From assembly GCF_011050365.1 (NCBI RefSeq), contig NZ_DRFV01000002.1, forward strand, positions 186,001 through 250,000: a stretch of DNA of 64,000 nucleotides. Reading direction: 5' to 3'. Source of the DNA: Pseudohongiella sp. (GTDB taxonomy: Bacteria; Pseudomonadota; Gammaproteobacteria; Pseudomonadales; Pseudohongiellaceae). This document shows positions 26,736-36,884 of the stretch, one piece after another. The translations under genes were made by a program, and so were the position numbers. Each line of letters begins with the position of its first letter. Within the stretch, counting starts at the first letter, position 1. The notes below the pieces were generated by a model. It was given only the letters and a program-made list of their open reading frames with translations, had not been told where the DNA came from and made no database searches.

Positions 26736-27989
26736 ATGCACCCAGCGCAAATGGCTATGAGCACACATCTCAAGGTACAAATCGCCATCATCGGCGGCGG
26801 CATTGCCGGCCTGTGGTTGCTCAACCGTCTCAATCAGGCCGGTTATGACACCATTTTGCTGGAAAAGCATGCCCTGGGCGGCGGCCAGACCCTGGCGTCA
26901 CAGGGCATCATTCACGGCGGCCTGAAATACGCACTGAATGGCAACCTGAGCCCGGCCAGCAGTGCCATAGCGGACATGCCCGAGCGCTGGCGTGCCTGCC
27001 TGCAGGGCGACGGCGAGCTGGACCTGCAGGGCTGCCGGGTGCTGTCATCGCATTATTATATGTGGTCCAGCGGCAGCTACCGTTCACGCCTGAAAGCATT
27101 TCTTGGCAGCAAGGCCTTGCGTGGCCGTATCGACGCCCTGAAACCGGCGCAGTATCCCGCGTTTTTCCGGGACACCGACGAGCATAGAGTACCGGGTACG
27201 GTATATCAGTTGACCGACTTTGTGGTGGATACTCCCTCGCTGATTAGCACGCTGGCCGCGCCCTGGCGTGACCGCCTGTTCCAGTGCCGGGATATCCAGC
27301 TAAGTAGCAGCGATGACGGCGCCGAGCTGACACTGGATACCGGCGACTCCGCAGTCACCTTGCAGGCCGCGCGCGTGATTTTGTGCGCTGGCGAAGGCAA
27401 TGAGGCGTTGCTGGCAGACTGGGAACATCCGTACACCCTGACTCCGCCGGCAATGCAGCGTCGACCCTTGCACATGGTGACGGTCAAGGTCGCCCACCCC
27501 GCACCCCCTTATGTGCATTGTATCGGTGACAGCCTGGGCATGACGCCGCGGCTGACACTGACAGCGCATCCTTGCAAAGAGAACAACGGCGGGCAATGGA
27601 TCTGGTATCTGGGCGGCGAACTCGCGGAATCCGGCATGCAGCGCAGCGAACAGGAACACCAAGCCTTCGCACGCGAGGAACTGCAGTCGCTGTTCCCCTG
27701 GATGGACTTCAGCCAATCGGTCTGGAGCAGCTTTTTCATCAATCGCGCCGAACCCGAAGTAAGCGATCAGCAACGCCCTGACAATGCCTATGTCGAGGCA
27801 TGCGGCCCGGTGCTGGTATGCTGGCCGACCAAGCTGACCCTGTGTCCCAACCTGGGCGACTCGGTGGTGGACATCCTGGACACCCAATCGCTGATGGACC
27901 GGGACGACTCTCTGCCCACGCTGAAAGTGCTCAACGATTTGTTGCCGACACCGGACATTGCTCCCGCACCATGGGAGGCAATGCGCTGA
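26736..27989 (+). CDS. FAD-dependent oxidoreductase (DAO family)
   Basis: A 417-residue protein with an N-terminal dinucleotide-binding motif IAIIGGGIAGLWLLNRL, GGGQTLASQGIIHGGLKYA typical of D-amino-acid/glycerol-3-phosphate-oxidase folds, and a conserved C-terminal GPVLVCWPTKLTLCPNLGD. The substrate is not recognisable. ACAGGAAT lies just before the ATG at 26736; an internal ATG at 26751 or 26757 is also possible. The stop overlaps the start of the aldo/keto reductase, so the two enzymes are made together and may act in one pathway. Confidence 0.8.
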   Translation: MHPAQMAMSTHLKVQIAIIGGGIAGLWLLNRLNQAGYDTILLEKHALGGGQTLASQGIIHGGLKYALNGNLSPASSAIADMPERWRACLQGDGELDLQGCRVLSSHYYMWSSGSYRSRLKAFLGSKALRGRIDALKPAQYPAFFRDTDEHRVPGTVYQLTDFVVDTPSLISTLAAPWRDRLFQCRDIQLSSSDDGAELTLDTGDSAVTLQAARVILCAGEGNEALLADWEHPYTLTPPAMQRRPLHMVTVKVAHPAPPYVHCIGDSLGMTPRLTLTAHPCKENNGGQWIWYLGGELAESGMQRSEQEHQAFAREELQSLFPWMDFSQSVWSSFFINRAEPEVSDQQRPDNAYVEACGPVLVCWPTKLTLCPNLGDSVVDILDTQSLMDRDDSLPTLKVLNDLLPTPDIAPAPWEAMR

Positions 27990-28816
27990 TGCCGACACTG
28001 CCTCGTCGGCCGCTGGGCAGTACCGGCATTGACGTCTCCTGCCTGGGACTGGGCACCGTCAAGCTCGGACGCAGCGAAGGCGTCAAGTATCCCGATAAAT
28101 TCAGCATCCCGGATGATGACGCCGTGCGTGCACTGCTGCATCAGGCACAGGAGCTGGGCATCAACTTTATTGATACCGCACCGGCCTATGGCAACAGTGA
28201 AGAGCGTCTGGGCCAGCTAATGCAGCGTCGTCAGGACTGGGTGATCTGCAGCAAGACCGGCGAAGAGTTTGTCGACGGCAAGTCGTTGTTCGATTTCAGC
28301 GCCAGCCACACCCGCCGCAGTATCGAGCGCAGCCTGAAACGGTTGCAGACCGACTATCTGGATCTGGTGCTGGTGCACTCTGATGGCAATGACAGGCAGA
28401 TCATTGAACACAGCGATTGTTTTGAAACCCTGATGCGGTGTCGCGAGCAGGGGCTGATACGGGCATTCGGGCTATCCGGTAAAACCCTGGCCGGTGGCTT
28501 GATCGCCGCCACGCTGTGCGATGTGGTGATGGTCAGTTACAACCCTGGTCACACAGAGGAAGCGGCAGTCATTGATCATGCCCATAAATTGCAAAAAGGC
28601 GTGCTGATCAAAAAGGCGTTTGACAGTGGCCACGCCTTAAGTGGCCACCACAACGCGGCCGACGCGATCACTGAAAACATGCGCTTCATCTTCGCCCGGC
28701 CGGGTGTCACATCGATCATCGCCGGCACCATTAATCCGGCGCACCTGCAACAGAATGCCAGCACTGCCGCCCGGGTTCTGTCTGCCACTACTGCGGCGGA
28801 AACGCGTCGCGATTGA
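27989..28816 (+). CDS. Aldo/keto reductase
   Basis: A 275-residue (beta/alpha)8 oxidoreductase. The tetrad residues are Asp and Tyr in FIDTAPAYGNSEERLG, Lys in VICSKTG and His in LVLVHSDG. It resembles the L-galactose dehydrogenase/pyridoxal-type branch using NAD(P)H. The start at 27989 overlaps the preceding TGA, with GGGAGG ten bases upstream; ATG 27971 in the same frame is less likely. The last 29 bases overlap the convergent 628-residue membrane-protein gene. Confidence 0.87.
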   Translation: MPTLPRRPLGSTGIDVSCLGLGTVKLGRSEGVKYPDKFSIPDDDAVRALLHQAQELGINFIDTAPAYGNSEERLGQLMQRRQDWVICSKTGEEFVDGKSLFDFSASHTRRSIERSLKRLQTDYLDLVLVHSDGNDRQIIEHSDCFETLMRCREQGLIRAFGLSGKTLAGGLIAATLCDVVMVSYNPGHTEEAAVIDHAHKLQKGVLIKKAFDSGHALSGHHNAADAITENMRFIFARPGVTSIIAGTINPAHLQQNASTAARVLSATTAAETRRD

Positions 28817-30674
28817 TATTAAAACGACGCTGCTGATAGGCCTCGATATCGGCAAACATTTGTTGCGCGGCGCCGGTATAGGCATCTTTCAGAGCGGCCT
28901 TCATGGCTGCCTCGTCTTCGGCCAGTACCGCCATCATGTCTGCCCGCATCTGCTCCCGGTTGAGTGACTCATCCACTTCATTGATCAACAGATCCGTTCC
29001 CACCCAGGTTGCCGCCGCCAGCACCGGCGCACAAATAAACACCAGTGGACCACACAACGCGCCGGTGCCGCCGGCGGCGGCGCTGGTCGCCAGGCGACCG
29101 GTCAGACGGGCAAAGCCTCCGGAGATCACCCGTTTGCTCGCCGTGCGACTTACCACTCGCGAGCCCATGCGCATGCTGGCGCGGGCGGCGATGATGCCAG
29201 CGCCCGAGCCGGCACCGACCAGCGACTTGTCCATGTAGTCATCCAATGCCAGTGTCGGTGCCGGCAGCGCCAGGCAGTCCGCTGTTGCCAGCAGCTGTGT
29301 CATCAGCGCATCCTGCACCCGATAAATCTGCCGCACCTGTTCATTGAAACCGCTGGCCACGGCCGCATTTATATCGCCAAGCCCCGGCTCAACAACGCTG
29401 CCAACATAGGCGTCGATCTGATCACCGATATAGTCGGCAAAGGTGTTTTCGGCAACCACTGAACGGCCCATGAATGCCAGCTGGGTATACTGGCCGCGCA
29501 AACTGAAGTTCCAGTCAAGAAAGCGTTCGACGCCGCCAGCAGCCGGAGCAAATGCGCGCTCAACGCGAACGTCGATGTCGCGGTTAATGCGGTCCAGCAT
29601 GGCCTGCTGTTGTACCGACAATGCCTGTTGCGCCTGATTCGCCAGTGCCTGCTGTTGCTGAAGCTGCTGGCCGGCATCAACATTGACACATGGATCAACC
29701 GGCCCGGGCAGTGGCTGTGGCTGTGGCTGCGCGCCTGCGCGGGAGTCCTGCTGCGGTACCAGATAGGAACCGATATTGATTTGGGTCAACAGCAGATAAA
29801 CCAGCAGCAGCACGATCATCGCGATACTGAAATATCGACTGAACGGCGTTGCGCCCAGCGTCGCCGCATCACTTGCCTGACGCCCGGCCACCAGTGTCAC
29901 CAGCCCCAGCAACAGCACCCAGATCGCACCCAGCTTGAGCGCATTGACCAGCAGAAAGACAAGCCACACACCCAGCCTGACCGGCGTCAGCAGCGTGTCA
30001 CTGGCGGCCGCCAGCTCCATCAGGTGCCACATGCCATCATTAAGCGCGGCATTGATACCCAGCAACACGCCAACCGGCGCCAGCACTGCTTCACCGGCCT
30101 GCCGCTGATAACCGGTCTGCAGTACTGTCGCCAGATTCAGATGGCGTGTGTCCGGCACGTCGGCAATGTAGAACTGCAGCAGCATCAGTATGACGGCGCT
30201 GACTGCCAGCGTGCTGCGGTGACTTATTCTGAGCAGTACCGGCAGACGGTATTGCGGGGTTAGCTCGGCGGCGAACCACCGATAGCTGAGTCCGTAACAC
30301 ATCAGAAACAGCGGCAGACTGCCAGCAATAACAAGCCATTCCAGTTCCGAGAGTTCACTGGTCATGGTCAGCGCGATCACGGCGCTGGCCAGGGCAACAA
30401 TAATCAGCACCAGACGCTGCAGGAAACTGTCCCAGAACAGACGTCGCAGTCGACTGCCTTCACTGGTGACATGACTCAGAAGCGCGTGGCGGCGCATCAG
30501 ATGGACCCGCGACAGATACTGAAACGCGAGCCATGACAGCACCAGCACCACCACCAGCAGGCCGGAAAGGTTCATGGCCGCCAGCGGATAATAACGTATA
30601 ACGCCCAGCACCAGCAGACAGCCGGTCAGGGCGTAGAGAACGGTTTTGGCCGCTAGCGCGGAGACAAAACGCAC
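28788..30674 (-). CDS. Large unrecognised membrane protein with Gln-rich linker and Gly/Ala-rich C-terminal region
   Basis: A 628-residue protein that I do not recognise. Predicted membrane segments lie near residues 10-28, 36-54, 87-104, 112-130, 155-170, 233-262 and 281-302. A PQPQP/Gln-rich linker (about 315-357) precedes a soluble domain (360-480) and a Gly/Ala-rich hydrophobic stretch (485-562). A charged helical tail (565-628) ends it. It follows sppA with a 22-base overlap, so the two are co-expressed. The layout suggests a membrane platform with an amphipathic C-terminal module; no function can be assigned. Confidence 0.72.
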   Translation of the reverse strand: MRFVSALAAKTVLYALTGCLLVLGVIRYYPLAAMNLSGLLVVVLVLSWLAFQYLSRVHLMRRHALLSHVTSEGSRLRRLFWDSFLQRLVLIIVALASAVIALTMTSELSELEWLVIAGSLPLFLMCYGLSYRWFAAELTPQYRLPVLLRISHRSTLAVSAVILMLLQFYIADVPDTRHLNLATVLQTGYQRQAGEAVLAPVGVLLGINAALNDGMWHLMELAAASDTLLTPVRLGVWLVFLLVNALKLGAIWVLLLGLVTLVAGRQASDAATLGATPFSRYFSIAMIVLLLVYLLLTQINIGSYLVPQQDSRAGAQPQPQPLPGPVDPCVNVDAGQQLQQQQALANQAQQALSVQQQAMLDRINRDIDVRVERAFAPAAGGVERFLDWNFSLRGQYTQLAFMGRSVVAENTFADYIGDQIDAYVGSVVEPGLGDINAAVASGFNEQVRQIYRVQDALMTQLLATADCLALPAPTLALDDYMDKSLVGAGSGAGIIAARASMRMGSRVVSRTASKRVISGGFARLTGRLATSAAAGGTGALCGPLVFICAPVLAAATWVGTDLLINEVDESLNREQMRADMMAVLAEDEAAMKAALKDAYTGAAQQMFADIEAYQQRRFNINRDAFPPQ

Positions 30675-32533
30675 AGGTCACAGACCATCAGAGTGCGCAG
30701 CCGTTGTGCCGGGTAGTTCTCCGGCAGCACCAGGTTCATCAGGGATTGCCAGCGCCGCACTTCATGCGCAGGCAGACCCGCCAACGCGCGTGACACGTCC
30801 AGCGCGCCCCCCACTGAGGCCGCACCGCGCATGCTGTCGCCCCAACTGCCGAGAACCTGTGATGCACCCATATTGTCCATCATCTGTATCAACAACTGTT
30901 CGCCAAAACTTAACGGGCGTTCCACATAAACTTCCTGCCAGCTTTGCAGGCCGGCCAGCCCGGCTGCCGAGGCAATTGCCTGTTCCAGGTCGCCGAGCTC
31001 ATCGATCAGCCCCAGTTCCAGCGCCTGGGCGCCGGTCCAGACCCGTCCCTGCGCCATCGCATCAACCTCGGCCAGCGGTATGTCGCGACCATCAGACACC
31101 AGCTGAATAAAGCGCTGATAGGCGTCATCAATGGTGCTCTGATAAATCGTGCTCATCACCTCATCCATGCCGCTTAACGGATCGCCTGTTCGCGACAGCT
31201 CGGTCGTGCTGACGCCATCCACACCAATACCCAGGTAGTCCAGCGCGTCTTCAAAGGTGGGAATCATGCCGATCACACCGATAGAGCCGGTGATGGTCGA
31301 CGATGACGCCAGGATCCTGTCTGCTGTTGCGGCAATCCAGTAACCACCCGAAGCCGCCGTACTGCCCATGGACACCACGACAGGTCGGCCCGATTGCTGG
31401 AATTGCGCCAGCGCGGCGCGAATCTCTTCCGACGCCAACGCCGCCCCGCCGGGTGAGTCGATACGCAGCACCAGCGCCTTGACGGCATCGTCCTGCTGCG
31501 CCATGCGTACCAGTTCGGACACATTGTCCGCGCCGATCAGCCCCTGTGACTGCTCGCCGGGCATGATGGTGCCCTGCGCCACTATGATTGCGATCTGCTC
31601 ATTGAGCGGCGGCAGAATACGATCGGTTGCAGCGAGATAGTCCTGAAAGTGAATCTGCCGGAAGCTGCCGTCTTCGACACCAACGCTGGCCGCCACCTGA
31701 CGCCGGAAACTGTCGACACCGGCGATATTGTCAACCAGCCCCTGTTCGAACGCGACACGCGACATGTCACCGCCGGCGGCCGCCAGCAACCCGGGGAAAC
31801 CGTCAGCATAATTCTGCAGATCGCCCGGGCTGCGCTCACGGTTGGGCGCTACCCGCGCCAGATAGCCTGACCACAGTTCGCCCAACAGATTCTGCGCATC
31901 GGCCCGCGCCTCGTCAGACATGTCCATCCGGGTAAATGGCTCGGCAGCAGACTTGAACTCGCCGACGCGAAACACATGGACGTTGATGTTGAGTCTGTCG
32001 AGCAGATCGCGAATAAAGAGCTGGTTGCCACCATAGCCGGTGATCATGATACTACCCATGGGATGCAGGGTAATGGTGTCAGCGTAAGAGGCCAGCGCGT
32101 ACTGGCCCTGAGAAAAGTAGTCACCGTAGGCATAAACAAGCTTGCCGCTGTCCTTGAAGTCCGCCAGCGCGTCGCCCAGGATTTCCAGATGGGCCGGGCT
32201 GACGCCAAGCAGGTCCTCCAGGTCCAGCACCAGTGCCGTGATGCGGTCGTCGGTTTTGGCCCGCGTCAGCGCGTCCTGCAGGTCCTGTAGCACGGAGTTT
32301 GCCGGCAGTGCCGGGCCCAGCAACAGGTCGACGGGATTGGCCTGGGTGCGTTGCTCGGTGATAACACCGGACGGCGCCCACACCAGCGCCGACCCCTCAG
32401 GCACGGTCAACGGTTCCGGGCCGGAAAACACAAGGAACAACACGAAGCCCACAAAGAGCAGGAAAACCAGGCGTGCCAACACCACGCGGACGGCATCGAT
32501 GATCCGGCCCAGAAACGAAAACAGTCTTCTCAT
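30653..32533 (-). CDS. sppA: Signal peptide peptidase SppA, 67-kDa type
   Basis: A 626-residue inner-membrane serine protease with duplicated S49 domains. The N-terminal anchor is at about residues 16-37. The catalytic lysine lies in VGEFKSAAEPF (K194) and the serine in GSTAASGGYW (S395), matching the Ser/Lys dyad split across the two halves. It degrades cleaved signal peptides. ATG 32533 with GGAGAG ten bases upstream is preferred over the TTG at 32557. The 3' end overlaps the next gene. Confidence 0.94.
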   Translation of the reverse strand: MRRLFSFLGRIIDAVRVVLARLVFLLFVGFVLFLVFSGPEPLTVPEGSALVWAPSGVITEQRTQANPVDLLLGPALPANSVLQDLQDALTRAKTDDRITALVLDLEDLLGVSPAHLEILGDALADFKDSGKLVYAYGDYFSQGQYALASYADTITLHPMGSIMITGYGGNQLFIRDLLDRLNINVHVFRVGEFKSAAEPFTRMDMSDEARADAQNLLGELWSGYLARVAPNRERSPGDLQNYADGFPGLLAAAGGDMSRVAFEQGLVDNIAGVDSFRRQVAASVGVEDGSFRQIHFQDYLAATDRILPPLNEQIAIIVAQGTIMPGEQSQGLIGADNVSELVRMAQQDDAVKALVLRIDSPGGAALASEEIRAALAQFQQSGRPVVVSMGSTAASGGYWIAATADRILASSSTITGSIGVIGMIPTFEDALDYLGIGVDGVSTTELSRTGDPLSGMDEVMSTIYQSTIDDAYQRFIQLVSDGRDIPLAEVDAMAQGRVWTGAQALELGLIDELGDLEQAIASAAGLAGLQSWQEVYVERPLSFGEQLLIQMMDNMGASQVLGSWGDSMRGAASVGGALDVSRALAGLPAHEVRRWQSLMNLVLPENYPAQRLRTLMVCDLCVLSPR

Positions 32534-32719
32534 AGCGGCTTGCTCTCCATATCCCAATTACAGGTTGCCGGATGCGAGTCCGAACCCGATTGCCACGGGC
32601 CAACGAACTTTTCCGGCAAAATATCTGATTTATCGATGTTTAGACGCGAATTATTGCGGCATTCATCGGATGTTCTTCGCTTATTATGCTATCAGTCATT
32701 TTAGCAGGAGGAATCATCC

Positions 32720-33319
32720 ATGACTCGAGTACTAGTGCTTTACCATTCCATGTACGGCCATATTGAAACCATGGCGCAAGCCGTTGCCGAAGGCGTGACT
32801 CGTGTCGAGGGCACCGAGGTTACCATCAAACGTGTGCCGGAAACCATGCCGACAGAGGCCTTCAAAGAGGCCGGCGGCAAGACCGAACAGGCTGCCGACA
32901 TCGCCAGTCCGGCAGAGTTGGCCGACTACGATGCCATTATCCTGGGTGTACCTACCCGCTTCGGTAACATGTCCGGGCAGATGCGCAACTTCTGGGACCA
33001 GACCGGCGGTTTGTGGGCTAAAGGCGCACTGGCAGGCAAAGTCGCCAGCGTGTTTGTTTCAACCGGCACCGGCGGCGGCCAGGAAATGACAATTACCTCC
33101 ACCTGGACCACGCTGGCCCATCACGGCATGGTAATTGTGCCGCTGGGTTACACGACACCAGAGTTGTTTGATATTTCACAGGTCAGCGGCGGTACACCCT
33201 ACGGTGCGACCACCCTGGCCGGCGGCGACGGTTCACGTCAGCCTGACGAGCGCGAACTGGCCATCGCCCGCCATCAGGGCGAGCACGTGGCACGCATCGC
33301 AGCGAAACTTGCTGGGTAA
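32720..33319 (+). CDS. wrbA: NAD(P)H:quinone oxidoreductase WrbA
   Basis: A 199-residue flavodoxin-like protein. [19 protein letters not shown] is the FMN phosphate loop; [21 protein letters not shown] and [12 protein letters not shown] are the isoalloxazine-binding loops specific to WrbA. It performs two-electron quinone reduction, an oxidative-stress defence. The strongest Shine-Dalgarno sequence noted in the window (AGGAGGAA, 32706-32713) precedes it. It stands alone, divergent from sppA, and is followed by a terminator. Confidence 0.96.
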   Translation: MTRVLVLYHSMYGHIETMAQAVAEGVTRVEGTEVTIKRVPETMPTEAFKEAGGKTEQAADIASPAELADYDAIILGVPTRFGNMSGQMRNFWDQTGGLWAKGALAGKVASVFVSTGTGGGQEMTITSTWTTLAHHGMVIVPLGYTTPELFDISQVSGGTPYGATTLAGGDGSRQPDERELAIARHQGEHVARIAAKLAG

Positions 33320-33362
33320 TCGGTTCACGTTAACAAGATATCAGCGCAAGACGACCAACCCG

Positions 33363-33402
33363 AACGGCCAGAGCCCGACACACCGGCTCTGGCCGTTTTT
33401 TT
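33363..33402 (+). terminator. Rho-independent terminator after wrbA
   Basis: A perfect 13-bp stem (33363-33375 against 33385-33397), a nine-base loop and a run of seven T starting at 33396. Placed 44 bases after the wrbA stop. Confidence 0.9.
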
Positions 33403-33431
33403 GCCTGAGCATTTGTTGTCAGAGCACAGCG

Positions 33432-34376
33432 TTAGCGCGTTTCCAGCACGCCGCGTAAAGCCAGGTAATCTGCGTGGAACTTGCGGATACCCTCGGCCAG
33501 TTTTTCCGTGGCCATGGCATCCTCATTCAGCTGCCAGCGGAAATTTGCTTCCGGCAGACTGAAGTGTTTTTCCTCACTCACCTGATCCGGCGTCAGCGCC
33601 CGCGGCAACTCGCCCTCATCGGCCGCCAGTTGCTCCAGCAAAGCCGGTGAAATGGTGAGCCGGTCACAGCCAGCCAGTGCTTCTATCTCACCGGTATTAC
33701 GGAAACTCGCCCCCATCACGATGGTGGGGTAGCCATGGGTCTTGTAGTAGCGATAAATGCGTTGCACCGACAATACGCCAGGATCATCTGTTGCCGTGTA
33801 GTCCTTGCCCGTGCTGGCCTTGTACCAGTCCAGAATGCGTCCGACAAAAGGCGAGATCAGAAACGCACCGGCTTCGGCACAGGCAACCGCCTGGTTAAAG
33901 CCGAACAGCAGGGTCAGGTTGCACTTGATGCCGTCCTTTTCCAGGTGGCGCGCGGCCTGAATACCTTCCCAGGTCGCCGCAATTTTGATCAGTATGCGAG
34001 AGGTGTCCACGCCAGCCTGGGTATAGAGTTCCAGCAGGCTGTTGGCTTTGCGGATGGTGCCTTCCGTATCAAAGGACAGTCCGGCATCGACTTCGGTGGA
34101 AACATAACCGGGCACGGTAGCCGCGATACGCTGGCCAAAGTTGACTGCCAGCTTGTCCATGGCAGCGTCGGTGCGCGCCTCAGAGCTACTGCCCATGCGC
34201 TGCCCGAAGGCGATGGCGTCCTCCACCAGCTCGGCGTATTGTGATTGCCGGGCTGCGTTCAGCAGCAGGGAGGGGTTGGTCGTCGCGTCCTGCGGGGTGA
34301 ACCGCCTGATGGCCTCAAAATCACCCGTGTCAGCTACCACCGTGGTCATTTTTTTGAGGGCGTCCAGTTTGTTCAT
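33432..34376 (-). CDS. tal: Transaldolase B
   Basis: A 314-residue class I transaldolase of the TalA/TalB type. The Schiff-base lysine is in [12 protein letters not shown] (K131). TTNPSLLL (32-39) and [12 protein letters not shown] are also conserved. It exchanges dihydroxyacetone units between sedoheptulose 7-phosphate and glyceraldehyde 3-phosphate in the non-oxidative pentose phosphate route, so it can feed pentose phosphates towards the phosphoketolase encoded at 17.6-20 kb. It is monocistronic and convergent with wrbA. Confidence 0.96.
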   Translation of the reverse strand: MNKLDALKKMTTVVADTGDFEAIRRFTPQDATTNPSLLLNAARQSQYAELVEDAIAFGQRMGSSSEARTDAAMDKLAVNFGQRIAATVPGYVSTEVDAGLSFDTEGTIRKANSLLELYTQAGVDTSRILIKIAATWEGIQAARHLEKDGIKCNLTLLFGFNQAVACAEAGAFLISPFVGRILDWYKASTGKDYTATDDPGVLSVQRIYRYYKTHGYPTIVMGASFRNTGEIEALAGCDRLTISPALLEQLAADEGELPRALTPDQVSEEKHFSLPEANFRWQLNEDAMATEKLAEGIRKFHADYLALRGVLETR

Positions 34377-34671
34377 AACAATATCCTGTTGAATCCGGTA
34401 AATTTTCCAATCTGTCAGTTGCCAAGAGAGCTATCCCTGAATATCCAGCATATTCGCCCCCGACGTCAATGTAATAACGCGGTGACGGACATGATTGCGA
34501 CGCGCGCCTTGAATGCGCCCGCGGGCCGAAGACAGAATTCACGGCCGCGTCATCAGATCACATTAAAGAGGCTGAAACTTTGCCGCCACTGCGGTATTGT
34601 TCGGATTCGTTTGATAATTTACGACCCGTTAATCCGAATTTCTGGTATAAACCATCACTGGTAATCCTTCT
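34377..34671. other. Intergenic region between tal and the secreted hydrolase (295 bp)
   Basis: This divergent spacer must hold the promoters of both genes. It is more AT-rich close to the hydrolase. I see a TATAAA at 34645-34650 but no matching -35 at proper spacing, no convincing hairpin and no small ORF with a ribosome site. Confidence 0.5.
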
Positions 34672-35964
34672 ATGAGAACCCTGATTGTCAGCCTGCTTAT
34701 GACCGTTTTCAGCTCTGCCCTGCATGCACAGACCAACCGTATCGACCTGATCCGCCCGGATGCGCCGGAGCTGGCCAGCTTTGGCGCATTCGATACCGGC
34801 GTGCGCACGGTGGAAGTCACCGACAGTAACCGCCCTGATGTGCTCAATATGCGCAATGGCGAAGACACCCCTTTATATGATCGCAGCCTGACGCTGGAAA
34901 TCTGGTACCCGGCACAACTGGCAAGCGCTCAGAGTCCAGGAACACAATACCAGACCCGTACCCGCAACCCGGAGATTACCGCCACCCTGACCGGGCGCTC
35001 CGTGCGGGATGCCGACTCGCTGCGCGGCGATGCCCGCTTTCCGCTGGTGATCATCTCTCATGGTTATCCCGGCAATCGTTATCTGCTCAGCCATCTGGGT
35101 GAAAACCTGGCCAGCAAGGGTTACGTGGTGGCGTCCATCGACCACACGGACAGCACTTACGAAGACCAGCAGAACATCAACAGCACGCTGTACAACCGCG
35201 CCATGGACCAGCGCTTTGTGCTGTCAGCCATCGCTGACTTCAGCGAGACCAGTGATCACTTCCTTAGCGGCGTCGTCGATGCCAACAACACCGGCCTGAT
35301 TGGTTATTCCATGGGTGGCTTTGGCGCCGTCAACAACCTGGGCGCGGGCTACAGCGACGCCGGTGTCGGCTTCATTGCCGCGCCGCCCAACGGTCTGCTC
35401 AACGAGCTGGCGGCATCCAACCCGGATTTCACCGCCAGCCTGGATCCGCGCATCAAAGCCGGCGTACCGATTGCCCCCTGGGGCATGAACACCGGTTTCT
35501 GGGATGCCGAGGGGCTGAACGGAATTCGTGTGCCGACGCTGTTTGTCGCCGGTGATGCCGACACCACATCGGGTTATGAAAACGGCATCAAGGCTATCTA
35601 TGATCAGGCGGTGAACAGTGACCGTTATATGCTGGTCTTCAAGAATGCCGGCCACAGCGCCGCCGCGCCAATCCCGCTGCCGGTCGAGTTTCTGGATCGC
35701 GAAGACAGCAGCGGTGCCGACCATTACACCGATCCGGTGTGGGACACGCTGCGCATGAACAATATTCTGCAGCACTTCGTGACGGCATTTCTGGATCTGC
35801 ACCTGAAGGGTGATGCCGACAAGGCCAGCTATCTGGACCTGGTGGAGGATGGCGCTGACGGCGTCTACGCCATGAACCCGGATGGCCGCGCCCGCCCGAA
35901 CCACACGTACTGGCAGGGCTTTGGCCCGGGCTCGGCGGTGGGATTAAAACTGTACCGAAACTGA
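34672..35964 (+). CDS. Secreted alpha/beta hydrolase (dienelactone hydrolase/PAF-acetylhydrolase-like)
   Basis: A 430-residue protein with an N-terminal signal peptide (cleavage after about residue 19, SALHA). The fold is alpha/beta hydrolase: oxyanion region LVIISHGYPGNRY, nucleophile in GLIGYSMGGFGAVNN, acid in LFVAGDADTTSGY, and His in FKNAGHSAAAP. It probably hydrolyses an ester or lactone in the periplasm. Length and the extra C-terminal part (about 330-430) fit predicted dienelactone hydrolases. The substrate is unknown. Neighbours give no clue. Confidence 0.82.
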   Translation: MRTLIVSLLMTVFSSALHAQTNRIDLIRPDAPELASFGAFDTGVRTVEVTDSNRPDVLNMRNGEDTPLYDRSLTLEIWYPAQLASAQSPGTQYQTRTRNPEITATLTGRSVRDADSLRGDARFPLVIISHGYPGNRYLLSHLGENLASKGYVVASIDHTDSTYEDQQNINSTLYNRAMDQRFVLSAIADFSETSDHFLSGVVDANNTGLIGYSMGGFGAVNNLGAGYSDAGVGFIAAPPNGLLNELAASNPDFTASLDPRIKAGVPIAPWGMNTGFWDAEGLNGIRVPTLFVAGDADTTSGYENGIKAIYDQAVNSDRYMLVFKNAGHSAAAPIPLPVEFLDREDSSGADHYTDPVWDTLRMNNILQHFVTAFLDLHLKGDADKASYLDLVEDGADGVYAMNPDGRARPNHTYWQGFGPGSAVGLKLYRN

Positions 35965-35975
35965 GCCCCTGCCTG

Positions 35976-36884
35976 TCAGCCTTTCAGCCTGGCCACCAGC
36001 CTGCGCAGACCGCTGCGCAGGCCGGTATTGAGTTTGCTGCCGGTATAACGTCCCTTGGCCACATGCCGAATCCGGAACACACCGGGCACTGTTATTGGCT
36101 CGCCCTGCGTGCGCAACAGCCAGCGAAACGCCCGGTCTTCATAGGCCTTGCACCAGGTATCGGACGGCTGCTGATAGTACGGCAGACTTTCGCAATAACC
36201 CACGGCGCGGGCGACATCGCCGTGCGTAATCTGCAGAGGGCCGGTGGCACGGTCACGCGGAAAATGCGAAAACAGTGACGGATCAACGTCCAGCGTTTGC
36301 ATCGGCGCCATCACCGGCGACAGCAGCGGTGCCTCAGGCGGCAACAGCCCGGTGCAGTACTCGGAGGACGGAAACACCAGCGCGTCACGCCGCCCCTGCA
36401 GCGCGGCCGCAAGGCCGTCCAGGCAGCCGTCACGAAACAACACATCACAGTCGGTAAACCAGACCCAATCCGCGATGCTGTTTTTTGCCGCCATGTTACG
36501 ACCTATGGCACGGCGAAACAGCGCCTGGCGTGGCAATTTCTGCCAGTTCCAGCGCACACCGGGCACATTCTGGCAGGCAAAGTGCTCCAGCAATGCCACC
36601 GTCAGCTCGTCTTCCTCGCCATAGTACACGGTCATCGTGACATCGATGTTTTGCGGCGGAAACAGCACCAGCGAGCTGAGCTGGTACACCAGCATATGGG
36701 CGTAGTTCCAGCAGTGGCTGACAATCTCCACATGCAGCCGGCCCTCACGCGCAGCGCGTTGTTCCGGCCCCGGCAGTTGCTTCAGGAACCAGCTCGCCGG
36801 CACCAGACCACTGGCCGCCAGGCGCAGAAACCGGCCCTGCACAGCGTCGCTCCAACGCGGTTCGGGCACCTTGAATTCATTCAT
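35976..36884 (-). CDS. Glycosyltransferase, family 2-like (GT-A fold)
   Basis: A 302-residue protein with a GT-A-type core: VEIVSHCWNYAHMLVYQLSSL, the metal-binding motif WVWFTDCDVLF and a later basic C-terminus (RHVAKGRYTGSKLNTGLRSG). It lacks a signal or membrane segment. Its placement beside kdkA suggests a role in LPS core or surface sugar assembly, but donor and acceptor cannot be read from sequence. It is transcribed away from kdkA. Confidence 0.78.
   Translation of the reverse strand: MNEFKVPEPRWSDAVQGRFLRLAASGLVPASWFLKQLPGPEQRAAREGRLHVEIVSHCWNYAHMLVYQLSSLVLFPPQNIDVTMTVYYGEEDELTVALLEHFACQNVPGVRWNWQKLPRQALFRRAIGRNMAAKNSIADWVWFTDCDVLFRDGCLDGLAAALQGRRDALVFPSSEYCTGLLPPEAPLLSPVMAPMQTLDVDPSLFSHFPRDRATGPLQITHGDVARAVGYCESLPYYQQPSDTWCKAYEDRAFRWLLRTQGEPITVPGVFRIRHVAKGRYTGSKLNTGLRSGLRRLVARLKG

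Noticed and set aside
35224..35904. 226-codon minus-strand open frame
   Set aside because: It is a shadow of the secreted alpha/beta hydrolase, whose catalytic residues are clear.
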